NCBI RefSeq assembly: GCF_029057325.1
Contig: NZ_JAICZW010000161.1
Location: 1 to 64,000 of the forward strand
Source of the DNA: Bacteroides sp.
Lineage (GTDB): Bacteria; Bacteroidota; Bacteroidia; Bacteroidales; Bacteroidaceae
Length of the DNA: 64,000 nt
Reading direction: 5' to 3'
Part shown: piece after piece, positions 25,687 through 33,605 of the stretch
Layout: each line of letters opens with the position of its first letter
Numbering within the stretch: position 1 is the stretch's first letter
Program-made: the position numbers and the translations under genes
Notes under the pieces: model-generated
Database searches by the model: none
The model's input: only the letters and a program-made list of their open reading frames with translations
Told to the model about the DNA's origin: nothing

Positions 25687-28600
25687 TTAGAATGAGATGT
25701 TCGCACCAAAAGAGACTGTGCGATAGAGCGGATAGCCCCAGCTGAGAGTCTCAGGATCGATTCCGGACGGCAGTGAAGAGAAGGTAGCCAAGTTTTCAGC
25801 ACTTACAAACAAGCGTAGTTGTTTTACCTGAATCTTGTTCAGCCACTGTTTCGGGAACGAGTAAGAGAGGGTCACATTCTTGATACGCATATAAGCGGCA
25901 CTGCTCAGCATGTGGTCATTGGTGCGACGGTTGGAACTTGCATTGGCTATAGAAGAAGTGGAGCTTCCCCAGATACGGGGCAACTTGGCATTCGGATTAG
26001 CAGCCACCATGTAATCGGGGCTTGTCGGATCCATACTCTTCGGAGTCCAGTAGTCGGTAGTGCCTTCAAATAGTGGCGAGAAGGCCACATCTCCTGACAT
26101 AAAGGTATAGTACAATTCGCTGCTATTAAAGTAGTCGCGTTTGCCGATACCCTGCAACATCACGCTCAAGTCGAAGCCAGCATAGTTCACACCCAGGTTG
26201 ATGCCATATTGATATCGTGGTGTCGTATTACCGATGATGGTCATATCACCTGGTTTGTCGAATGTATTTTTACCATTGTTGATTTCGTTGACATCGCCTT
26301 CGCGATTGTCACCATCGCGTAGGTTCTTGAATTTGTAGTCACCCGGACGTGGACTATATCCGTTCAAGGTAGGCACGCCTTCTTTCAGTTGCCAAGTAGC
26401 TGTGTCTTCAAAATCGTTTATAGTATAGAAACCATCGTAGCGGTATCCCCAAAGTTCGCCTATGGTCTTGCCTTCATACAGGTAAGAGAGGCTCTTGTCT
26501 TCGTTGAAGTTCAGTGAAGTAATCTTCGACTTGTAGTCCCACAGGTTGAAACCGATATTGTACCCCACTTTGCCAATCTTGTCGCGCCAAGCCAGTGAGA
26601 TTTCCCAACCGCGTGTGCGCATCTTACCTACATTTTGGTTCGGGGCTGTGGCGCCCAATACGGCTGGCAGTGCAACACTCTGAGAAAGGATGTCCTTCGT
26701 TTCGCGCTGGTACCACTCGAAGTTACCGGTCAGGCGACTGTTGAGCAACGCAAAGTCAAGTCCCACGTTAGTGGTCGTGATGGTTTCCCAAGTGAAGTTG
26801 GAACTGATCAGGCCGGGAGCGCCGATGACGGTCATGTAGCCTTCGTCGTTGCCATTGAGCCATACAGTGGACTGTGTATTCAGTGCCATGGTGGCGATAT
26901 AGTCGTAGTAGCCGGCAGAGTTTTGGTTACCGATGGAGCCGTGAGACAGACGCGGTTTGATTTGGTCGATGATGTTGCGAGTGCCTTCCATGAAGTTCTC
27001 TTCTGCCATGTTCCATGCCAATGAGAACGAGGGGAAGAAAGCAAAGCGAGAGTTTTTAGGGAACTTGGACGAACCATCGTAGCGTCCATTCACTTCCAAT
27101 AGGTACTTGCCCTTGTAGTCGTAGTTGAAGCGGAAGAAACCACTGCGGATGGCATAGCTCTGGTAGTTGTCTGAGGTAGTGACCTTGCCTTGTGCATTGC
27201 CCATAGAGGGGATGTCAGGCAGAGCTTGTGTCTCGGCATTCGTATTGTAATACTTATAATCGTAATCTTCCTGAGAGAAACCGGCCATCAACGAGAAATT
27301 GTGGTCTTGCAGCAGGTTGTACTTGTAAGTGGCGTAAGCATTGTATGCATTACGGGCGTTGTAGAAATAGCGTGCCACATAATAGTCCTCTCCTGAAGGC
27401 ATAGACGATACACCTTCTTGGATGTCGGCTGCTTTCCACTTGCCCGAATAGTAGTCGAAGTTGGTAGCCTGCTTCTGGTAGGTGTATTCGAATACGGCTT
27501 CCAACCCCTTCACCGGACGTACGATAGACTTGAAGAAGAAACGCGGCGTGTCGATGGTGGTGTGACGTGAGTTACTGTTCTGGATGATAGCCAAAGGCGT
27601 CTTGATGAGGTTGCCTGCCGGGTCGATGCCTTCGGGCAGGAAGTTATGAAGACGAGTCGAATACATGAAACCACTTTCATCGTTCAGATAGTCACGCTTC
27701 TGTTGTGAGTAGTTGATAGTAGCTTCTTGCGTGTACCATTTGGTAACGTCTGCCGAAATTACGCCGTTGAATGTCATACGCGTATAGTTGTCCTTATCAC
27801 CCTGTAACGGACCGTTTTCCGTATAGCGGTTGCCTGACATGCGGAAACGAATGCGCTCTGTCGCTCCGCTTACCGTGAAGTTATGAGTCTGTGAGAAACC
27901 GGTTTCCATCATGCGGTCGTACATGCTCTCCTGCTTCAGGTAGTAGCGCTTGCCGTCTTCGTTGGCTACCAGGATGCCGGTATCTTCATAGAAAGTACCC
28001 AGGCTGGAGAGTGCCGAACGGTTGTTTTTGTACACATCCAAGTAGTTCAACCAAGAGTCAATGTTCTGGTTGTTACCACCGGCATAGGTGTTACCCAGTG
28101 TTTCCTTATAAATAGGAAGGAAAGTTTCCAGTCCCACTTGTTTGGGAGTGTTGATGGCGTTGACAAAACCGAAGTTGTTGTTGTAAGTCACCGAAATCTT
28201 CTCCTCCTTGTTGGGGCGCTTGGTGGTGATGAGTACCACACCGGCGGCTGCGCGTGCACCATAGATGGCTGATGAGGAGGCATCTTTCAGTACCGTTACC
28301 GACTCAATGTCCTCGGGGTTCAGCGTATCGATATCACCGGGAACGTTGTCAATCAGCACCAGCGGCGCCAAAGCGGAAGTTCCATCGTTGCTGCCGGAGA
28401 AGGTAGCCGTACCACGAATCTGGATGCTCTTTCCTGTCTGTCCCGGCGTATTGCTACCACTGGTGATGGTCAGACCGGGAACGGCACCCTGCAAGGCTGC
28501 GGCGGTATTGGGTTGCGGACGGCTTCCCAATACTTCGTCCATTTTCACTGTAGATACGGAACCGGAGAGGTTGGCCTTCTTCTGCGTGCCGTAGCCTACT

Positions 28601-29025
28601 ACTACGACTTCTTCCAGTTGTTTGGAGTCTTCTTCCATCACCACATGAATCACATTTCCGTCAATCACTTTCACGTTAACGGTCTTGTAGCCTATGTAGG
28701 TAATCTGCAATGTGACCGGCAATTTGTCAACTTCTAATGAGAATTCTCCGTCGATGTTTGTAATGCAACCGATGGTCGTATTGGGTACAATGACAGAAGC
28801 GCCGATGATCGTTTCCTGCATTTTGTCCACTACGATACCTTTCACAATATGCTTCCCCGATTGCTGAAGAGTGTGTACGGCAGGTTTTCCTGCTCTGTCT
28901 GTGTCATGAACAATGTCTTTCTGTCCGGGCAAAGCTGCTGAAGCCATACTTCCCATTGACCAAAAAAGAACCACCAAAGCAAACAAGAAAGAAGCTGGCT
29001 CTGGTTTACATGATTTTTTTTTCAT
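25687..29025 (-). CDS. SusC/RagA-family TonB-dependent outer-membrane transporter (1112 aa)
   Basis: Imports glycan fragments across the outer membrane with its SusD partner. An N-terminal signal (FLFALVVLFWSMGSMASAA) is followed by a carboxypeptidase-D-like regulatory domain (VKGIVVDKMQETIIGASV, DGEFSLEV) around residues 60-135. A TonB box/plug comes next (LEEVVVVGYGTQKKANLSG), with NPEDIESVTVLKDASSSAIYG in the plug. The 22-strand barrel ends with YPLYRTVSFGANISF and the usual terminal Phe. No STN domain is seen, so it is not the type that signals to an anti-sigma factor. No sigma/anti-sigma or hybrid two-component regulator lies in the window, so control of the locus is open. It is first in an operon with susD and the sulfatase. 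Confidence 0.95.
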   Translation of the reverse strand: MKKKSCKPEPASFLFALVVLFWSMGSMASAALPGQKDIVHDTDRAGKPAVHTLQQSGKHIVKGIVVDKMQETIIGASVIVPNTTIGCITNIDGEFSLEVDKLPVTLQITYIGYKTVNVKVIDGNVIHVVMEEDSKQLEEVVVVGYGTQKKANLSGSVSTVKMDEVLGSRPQPNTAAALQGAVPGLTITSGSNTPGQTGKSIQIRGTATFSGSNDGTSALAPLVLIDNVPGDIDTLNPEDIESVTVLKDASSSAIYGARAAAGVVLITTKRPNKEEKISVTYNNNFGFVNAINTPKQVGLETFLPIYKETLGNTYAGGNNQNIDSWLNYLDVYKNNRSALSSLGTFYEDTGILVANEDGKRYYLKQESMYDRMMETGFSQTHNFTVSGATERIRFRMSGNRYTENGPLQGDKDNYTRMTFNGVISADVTKWYTQEATINYSQQKRDYLNDESGFMYSTRLHNFLPEGIDPAGNLIKTPLAIIQNSNSRHTTIDTPRFFFKSIVRPVKGLEAVFEYTYQKQATNFDYYSGKWKAADIQEGVSSMPSGEDYYVARYFYNARNAYNAYATYKYNLLQDHNFSLMAGFSQEDYDYKYYNTNAETQALPDIPSMGNAQGKVTTSDNYQSYAIRSGFFRFNYDYKGKYLLEVNGRYDGSSKFPKNSRFAFFPSFSLAWNMAEENFMEGTRNIIDQIKPRLSHGSIGNQNSAGYYDYIATMALNTQSTVWLNGNDEGYMTVIGAPGLISSNFTWETITTTNVGLDFALLNSRLTGNFEWYQRETKDILSQSVALPAVLGATAPNQNVGKMRTRGWEISLAWRDKIGKVGYNIGFNLWDYKSKITSLNFNEDKSLSYLYEGKTIGELWGYRYDGFYTINDFEDTATWQLKEGVPTLNGYSPRPGDYKFKNLRDGDNREGDVNEINNGKNTFDKPGDMTIIGNTTPRYQYGINLGVNYAGFDLSVMLQGIGKRDYFNSSELYYTFMSGDVAFSPLFEGTTDYWTPKSMDPTSPDYMVAANPNAKLPRIWGSSTSSIANASSNRRTNDHMLSSAAYMRIKNVTLSYSFPKQWLNKIQVKQLRLFVSAENLATFSSLPSGIDPETLSWGYPLYRTVSFGANISF

Positions 29026-29390
29026 ACTTTAGATCTGTTTTTAATTAATAACTTATGTTGCCTAATACAATGCAAACCTTTGAAATTCCAAACAGCCACT
29101 ACCCTAAGACTAGTTTTAGTAAACCAATACTGAAAGCATATTACTCACTTGTTGTCTATTGTAATTGAGTCTTACTAACCAACTTCTCAGGTTTTTAGAA
29201 TTTGTTATTATATTTTATATTGTAAAGGTGTGTAAATATAATGATATTTAAATTCTATGTTTACTGAAGGATATATTATTTATGCTTATTTAACAATGTC
29301 TTAGGTGTCAGCGGAAAAGTGATGGATGAACAATGAGAACCAATCATCGGTGCTAATGTGCCTATACAGCGTATGGATACGGGAAATATA

Positions 29391-29485
29391 TGGCTCATCC
29401 GGCATTTGGAGTGATAATCGGGCTTTTAGCCCGCTAATGATAGAAAGCGTCATTGTGCGCTGTCACTCCAAATATCGGATGAGCC
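29391..29485. mobile_element. MITE-like palindromic element, copy 1
   Basis: Left arm starting GGCTCATCCGGCATTTGGAG (29392 on) is nearly complementary to the right arm ending at 29485 (25 bp, three mismatches). Inside are smaller palindromes (CGGGCTTTTAGCCCG and AATGA...TCATT). A second copy lies at 29887. The 67 bp 29392-29458 and 29887-29953 differ at one position. Probably a non-autonomous relative of the adjacent IS630-type remnant. Confidence 0.7.
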
Positions 29486-29613
29486 CGATTTACATCATTT
29501 CGGATAACGCCCAATACTATCACAACAAGGATTTGTGGGAATGGGCAGAGGAAACGAATTTCTTTTTGACTATAAAAGAAGCATGGAGCAAGCGGGCTCC
29601 TTCCATTTATTGA
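29479..29613 (+). pseudogene. Transposase fragment, IS630-type
   Basis: The translation contains SPIYIISDNAQYYHNKDLW and EWAEETNFF, which resemble the second catalytic-Asp block (I-x-D-N-A-x-Y-Y) of IS630-family DDE transposases. The expected continuation with a Pro-Pro-Tyr-Ser-Pro block and the final Glu is missing; after ETNFFLTI the reading diverges and stops. The start overlaps the right arm of the MITE-like element. Clearly a decayed remnant; family assignment is from motif memory. Confidence 0.6.
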
Positions 29614-29664
29614 TTTATTCTTTACAAAAACGGCTTTTGAAATCACGGTGCTACATGTTGTTAC

Positions 29665-29752
29665 CCTCAGTCGTTATCTGAGGTAGCCTCAGTCGTTATT
29701 TGAGGCAGCCTCAGTCGTTACTTGAGGTAGTCTCAGTCGTTACCTTTCCCTA
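29665..29752. repeat. 22-bp tandem array in the susC-ppk1 intergenic region
   Basis: Units at 29665, 29687, 29709 and a partial at 29731 of the form CCTCAGTCGTTATTTGAGGTAG, each with an internal CCTCA...TGAGG hairpin. No spacers and no ORF. The rest of the 1-kb region 29026-30051 holds the susC leader, the mobile remnants and otherwise nothing I can identify. Confidence 0.85.
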
Positions 29753-29886
29753 CCCCTTCCAGAAGTACTCCTGGAGCTGTTTTTTTGTTGAGAAATGAGA
29801 AAACTGCGATTTTTCGCATTTTTTGGCGTGGAATGATATTTTTTTACATTTTATGGCTTTCGCAATCGGTAAAAAGCAATCTTTCC

Positions 29887-29970
29887 GGCTCATCCGGCAT
29901 TTGGAGTGATAATCGGGCTTTCAGCCCGCTAATGATAGAAAGCGTCATTGTGCTCCATCACTCGTAGCCA
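29887..29970. mobile_element. MITE-like palindromic element, copy 2 (decayed right arm)
   Basis: Same 67-bp core as the copy at 29392 with one substitution. The right arm is reduced to CATCACTCGTAGCC. Confidence 0.6.
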
Positions 29971-30006
29971 AAGGCGCCATGATGAAGAGGACATGAAAGA
30001 GGGCTG

Positions 30007-30046
30007 TCATGCGCTGGACGCGGTGGATATGGCGTACAGCGCATGA
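30007..30046 (-). terminator. Possible terminator after ppk1
   Basis: TCATGCGCTG (30007-30016) and CAGCGCATGA (30037-30046) form a perfect 10-bp stem with a 20-nt loop just downstream of the ppk1 stop. There is no strong U-tract. Confidence 0.45.
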
Positions 30047-30051
30047 GCTGT

Positions 30052-32178
30052 TTATAGAAGATGGATGGAAGTCAGCGTATTCTTAGGCTGCTGCGTTGTC
30101 TCAATCTTTTCCTTCAAGTACTCATAGAAAGTATATTGCGAGCGTACCTTCTCCTTTTTGCGATGCGTTGATTTCCATTGGTTTTTCAAATGGTCGTCCA
30201 CGAAGCAGGCTTTCCGTTTGTCGGCCAGCTGTATGGAGAGCAGGTCGATGAGTTCCTGCTTCAAGTCCGGGTCAAGGATAGGGGTCACGGCTTCGATGCG
30301 ACGATATAGGTTGCGGCGCATCCAGTCCGGTGAACCGAGGAAGAGTTTGGGCTTTCCGCTGTTGCCGAAGTACCAGATGCGAGCATGCTCCAGGAAGGTG
30401 TCCACGATGCGTGTCACGCGGATGTTGCGGCTGTATTCCTGCCCGGGGATAAGGCAGCAGATGCCACGGACAATGAGGTCAATTTCTACGCCTGCCTGCG
30501 AGGCTTCGTAGAGGCGCTCTATCATGGCCGGATCTTGTAGGGCGTTCATCTTTAGGATGATGCGACCCTGTTGGCCTTGTCGTGTCAGTTCTATTTCATG
30601 GTCGATGAGGCGGTTCAACTCCGGTATCAGGTTGAAGCGAGCTACGAGCAGGCGGTGGAACACTGGGTTCTTCTTGCCTTGCAGTGTGCGGAACAGGTTG
30701 TGCAGGTCGTTTACGATAACCGGGTTGCAGGTGAACAGGCCGCTGTCGGCGTAGAGGGTGGCGGTCTTTTCGTTGAAGTTTCCGGTGCTGATATAGGCGT
30801 AGCTTGTCAGTTTGCATCCTTGGGGGGTGCGGCGTAATACGAGAGCCACTTTGGCATGCACTTTCAGGCCCGGTATGCTGAAGATGATGTTGATGCCGGC
30901 GGCTTTCATCATTTCGGCGGTGGCCAGGTTGTTCTCTTCGTCGAAACGGGCTTTCAGCTCTACGAACACAGTGACCTTTTTCCCATTCTGTGCGGCGGCT
31001 ATCAGGGTGTTGATGACGGTGGAGTTTTCGGCCACGCGATATTGGGTCACCATGATTTCGTGCACTGTGGGGTCGTGCACCGCTTCGTATAGGAAGTGGA
31101 TGAAATGGTCGAAGGAGTGGTAGGGGTAGTGTAGCAGCAAGTCCTTCTTCTCCACGTAGCGGAAGATGGATTCGTGTTCGTCCAGGCAGGTCAGCTTCAT
31201 GGATTGCGGTTTTCTAATGGGTGGGATGCTCGGATTGGGGTTGGGCAGATGCCGCAAGTCCTCCATGTTGAGGTGTTTGTCGCCCGGTACCAGTTCTCGC
31301 CGGTCTATGTGGTAGGCGTTTACCAGGAAGTCGAGGAAGTCGTCGGGCATGGCGCGGTCGTACACGAAACGGCAGACGGCGCCTATCTTGCGTTTCTTCA
31401 CTTTCTTCTTCACTTGTTCGATGATTTCGGAGGTGTTGGCGGCGTTGTCTATCAGGATGTCCGCATCGCGCGAAATTTTGATACAGTAGCTGCTGTCCAC
31501 TTCATAGCCGGGGAAGATGATGTCCAGGTTGGCCTTGATGATGTCTTCGATGAACATCAGGTAGTAGTTTTTCCCTACCTTGGGCAGTTGGATGAAACGG
31601 GGTACCTTGCTGTAGGGCAGTTTCATCACGAAGTATTCGGGAGAAAGTTGACGAGAGGAAGGATTGACAACTTTTCCTTCATCGACTTTCGGAAACAGCC
31701 GTACTGCCAGATACAACCGGTTGTCGCGCAGGAAGGAGATGACCTTGTCCTTGCTTACGGGTACCGGGGCGAGGTAGGGGAATATCTCTTCGCGGAAGAA
31801 GTTGTGTACAAACTCCTTGTGGAAGGGTTCCACATTGCGGCTCTGATAGAAGATGATGTGTTGTTTCCGTAGGGCAGGTAGTATCTTCTTTTCATAGATG
31901 CGCACGCGGTCTTCCAGTTGGCGGTTGACTTCTTGGTTGATTTCGTCCACCAGTTCGGTTGCAGACTGCATGGTCTCTTCATCGCTTTGCGAGGCTCCGT
32001 TGGCTATCGCTTTGTGGTCGGCTACGCGTATCTTGTAGAACTCTTCCAGATTGGAGGAGTATATGGAGATGAAGTTGATTCGTTCGTATAGCGGTAGTGT
32101 TTCGTCTTCAGCCTCCAGCAGTACGCGGTAGTTGAAAGAGAGCCAGCTGATGTCACGTTTAAAATATCTGTTTTCCAT
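30052..32178 (-). CDS. ppk1: Polyphosphate kinase 1 (708 aa)
   Basis: Reversible transfer of the ATP gamma-phosphate to inorganic polyphosphate, at the inner face of the membrane. Starts MENRYFKRDISWLSFNYRV, as usual for the N domain. The head domain follows, then the two phospholipase-D-like C domains. The autophosphorylated histidine is in PGLKVHAKVALV near residue 445, and the second conserved histidine in FLEHARIWYFGNSG near residue 598. Length agrees with bacterial PPK1 (about 690-720). It is divergent from the phosphodiesterase gene with only 61 bp between, and has a perfect consensus promoter. Confidence 0.95.
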   Translation of the reverse strand: MENRYFKRDISWLSFNYRVLLEAEDETLPLYERINFISIYSSNLEEFYKIRVADHKAIANGASQSDEETMQSATELVDEINQEVNRQLEDRVRIYEKKILPALRKQHIIFYQSRNVEPFHKEFVHNFFREEIFPYLAPVPVSKDKVISFLRDNRLYLAVRLFPKVDEGKVVNPSSRQLSPEYFVMKLPYSKVPRFIQLPKVGKNYYLMFIEDIIKANLDIIFPGYEVDSSYCIKISRDADILIDNAANTSEIIEQVKKKVKKRKIGAVCRFVYDRAMPDDFLDFLVNAYHIDRRELVPGDKHLNMEDLRHLPNPNPSIPPIRKPQSMKLTCLDEHESIFRYVEKKDLLLHYPYHSFDHFIHFLYEAVHDPTVHEIMVTQYRVAENSTVINTLIAAAQNGKKVTVFVELKARFDEENNLATAEMMKAAGINIIFSIPGLKVHAKVALVLRRTPQGCKLTSYAYISTGNFNEKTATLYADSGLFTCNPVIVNDLHNLFRTLQGKKNPVFHRLLVARFNLIPELNRLIDHEIELTRQGQQGRIILKMNALQDPAMIERLYEASQAGVEIDLIVRGICCLIPGQEYSRNIRVTRIVDTFLEHARIWYFGNSGKPKLFLGSPDWMRRNLYRRIEAVTPILDPDLKQELIDLLSIQLADKRKACFVDDHLKNQWKSTHRKKEKVRSQYTFYEYLKEKIETTQQPKNTLTSIHLL

Positions 32179-32201
32179 GGTGTGAATATGAGTATTCTCC
32201 C

Positions 32202-32232
32202 CAAATATACTTACCTTTGCCGGATAAACAAA
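32202..32232. promoter_or_regulatory. Overlapping divergent promoters of ppk1 and the phosphodiesterase
   Basis: Minus strand: TTTG (32232-32229), 19 nt, TATATTTG (32209-32202), an exact consensus promoter for ppk1. Plus strand: TACCTTTG at 32212-32219 lies in the spacer of the first and could serve the phosphodiesterase gene at 32240. The two polymerase sites exclude each other sterically. Confidence 0.7.
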
Positions 32233-32239
32233 GAAAAGT

Positions 32240-32731
32240 ATGACAAAAGTTGGTTTACTATCCGATACGCACGGCTATTGGGATGAGAAATACCTGCAAT
32301 ACTTCGAGCCGTGCGATGAAATATGGCACGTAGGCGACATCGGTTCGCTGGAAGTGGCACAGAAATTAGAAGCTTTTCGTCCTTTCCGTGCTGTGTATGG
32401 CAACATCGACGGGCAGGAAATCCGGCAGATTTATCCGCAGACGCTCCGCTTCACAGTGGACGGGGCGGAAGTGTTGATGAAGCATATAGGCGGCTATCCC
32501 GGCAATTACGACCCTTCTATCAAAGGCAGTATTTTGGTGCATCCGCCCAAGCTGTTTATAAGCGGACATTCCCATATCCTGAAGGTGCTGTATGATAAGA
32601 CATTGGGGCTCCTGCACATCAATCCGGGTGCTGCTGGCAAATATGGCTTCCACCAAGTGCGCACCATGGTACGTTTCGCCATAGATAACGGTACGTTCAA
32701 GGATTTGGAAGTGATAGAACTGGCGGGATAA
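32240..32731 (+). CDS. YfcE-type metallophosphodiesterase (163 aa)
   Basis: Small calcineurin-like phosphoesterase of the YfcE/MJ0936 family, hydrolysing phosphodiesters with two metal ions. The ligands are visible: LSDTHGYW (Asp, His) at residues 7-14, HVGDIGS near 36, GNIDG near 57, and the C-terminal GHSHILK near 107. Length is exactly in the family range (155-185). It is divergent from ppk1 with a shared promoter region. The physiological substrate is unknown for most family members. Any link to polyphosphate metabolism is only positional. Confidence 0.88.
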   Translation: MTKVGLLSDTHGYWDEKYLQYFEPCDEIWHVGDIGSLEVAQKLEAFRPFRAVYGNIDGQEIRQIYPQTLRFTVDGAEVLMKHIGGYPGNYDPSIKGSILVHPPKLFISGHSHILKVLYDKTLGLLHINPGAAGKYGFHQVRTMVRFAIDNGTFKDLEVIELAG

Positions 32732-32769
32732 CGGGGTTGGGAGGCAATCACGGCCGCTTGAAAGAGTGC

Positions 32770-33594
32770 TTATCTTTTGTAATATCGCCGGTAGATTTCC
32801 TTATATTCTTTTCCTTTCTTGAAGGACTTCAACCAAGTATTGAGGCTGTCCAAAAGGATGGGGGAGTGCTTGCTTACGCCCCAAGAGTAAAACTGCGTGA
32901 AGCTGATGGCGGTGTTGATGTCTATTTGAGGAATGCTGTCGGTTGCCGCGCGGGCGATGCTTTCATCGCACACGGCATAGTCAATGTCGCCATGGGCTAC
33001 CAATGCTATCAGTTGCTCGGAACCATATTTCTCTATCTCTTTAATGTAGATGGTATCGCCTATCTCATCTCCCAAGTGCCGGATGCGCAGGGAGGAGGGA
33101 GAACCTTTCACAACATGCAGTGTCTTTCCGGCTAAGTCCAGTTGGTTTTTGATAAATAAGGATGAGTCGGAAGCGGTTTCCGGTTTGCGTTGCACCAGCA
33201 CTTGCTTGCTCAGCACGATGGGAGTGGTGAGCAGCAAGGAATCTTTCAGCTCACTGGTGGCAAGGATGCTGTTGGCAATCATATCGTATCTTCCTTCGGC
33301 CAGGCCTTCCAGTCGTTTGTTGAAACTCATTTCCGGTAAGATGCTGGCTACCAGTCCGTGGTCGCGGGCAAAGGCTTCAATCAGTTCATAATGAAAACCG
33401 GCGAAGGTGTCATTGTCTATGTAGAAACCGATGGAGTTGTATTCGGTCGAAGTGCGTATGATGCCTTCGGCGGCTATTTCGGCATAGTCGCGCGGAGCGT
33501 TTTGCACCTTTTTCCGCTTCGGAAGAAGAAAATTTGCAATGAGTGTGCCGGCAATTATCAGGATGATGACACAGAGTATTCTGTTTTTGTTCAT
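32770..33594 (-). CDS. Membrane-anchored family-3 solute-binding protein (274 aa)
   Basis: An N-terminal uncleaved-looking membrane helix (ILCVIILIIAGTLIANFLL followed by PKRKK) anchors a periplasmic domain of the bacterial extracellular solute-binding protein 3 fold: GFHYELIEAFARDHGL, RYDMIANSILATSELKDSL, TLHVVKGSPSSLRI and DIDYAVCDES. No permease or ATPase genes lie nearby. It is 11 bp behind the Porin_10 gene, so the two are co-transcribed. It also resembles the binding domain of MltF but lacks the lytic transglycosylase part. The role is open: sensor, scavenger or cell-wall fragment binder. Confidence 0.82.
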   Translation of the reverse strand: MNKNRILCVIILIIAGTLIANFLLPKRKKVQNAPRDYAEIAAEGIIRTSTEYNSIGFYIDNDTFAGFHYELIEAFARDHGLVASILPEMSFNKRLEGLAEGRYDMIANSILATSELKDSLLLTTPIVLSKQVLVQRKPETASDSSLFIKNQLDLAGKTLHVVKGSPSSLRIRHLGDEIGDTIYIKEIEKYGSEQLIALVAHGDIDYAVCDESIARAATDSIPQIDINTAISFTQFYSWGVSKHSPILLDSLNTWLKSFKKGKEYKEIYRRYYKR

Positions 33595-33605
33595 ACAGCT
33601 AACAT

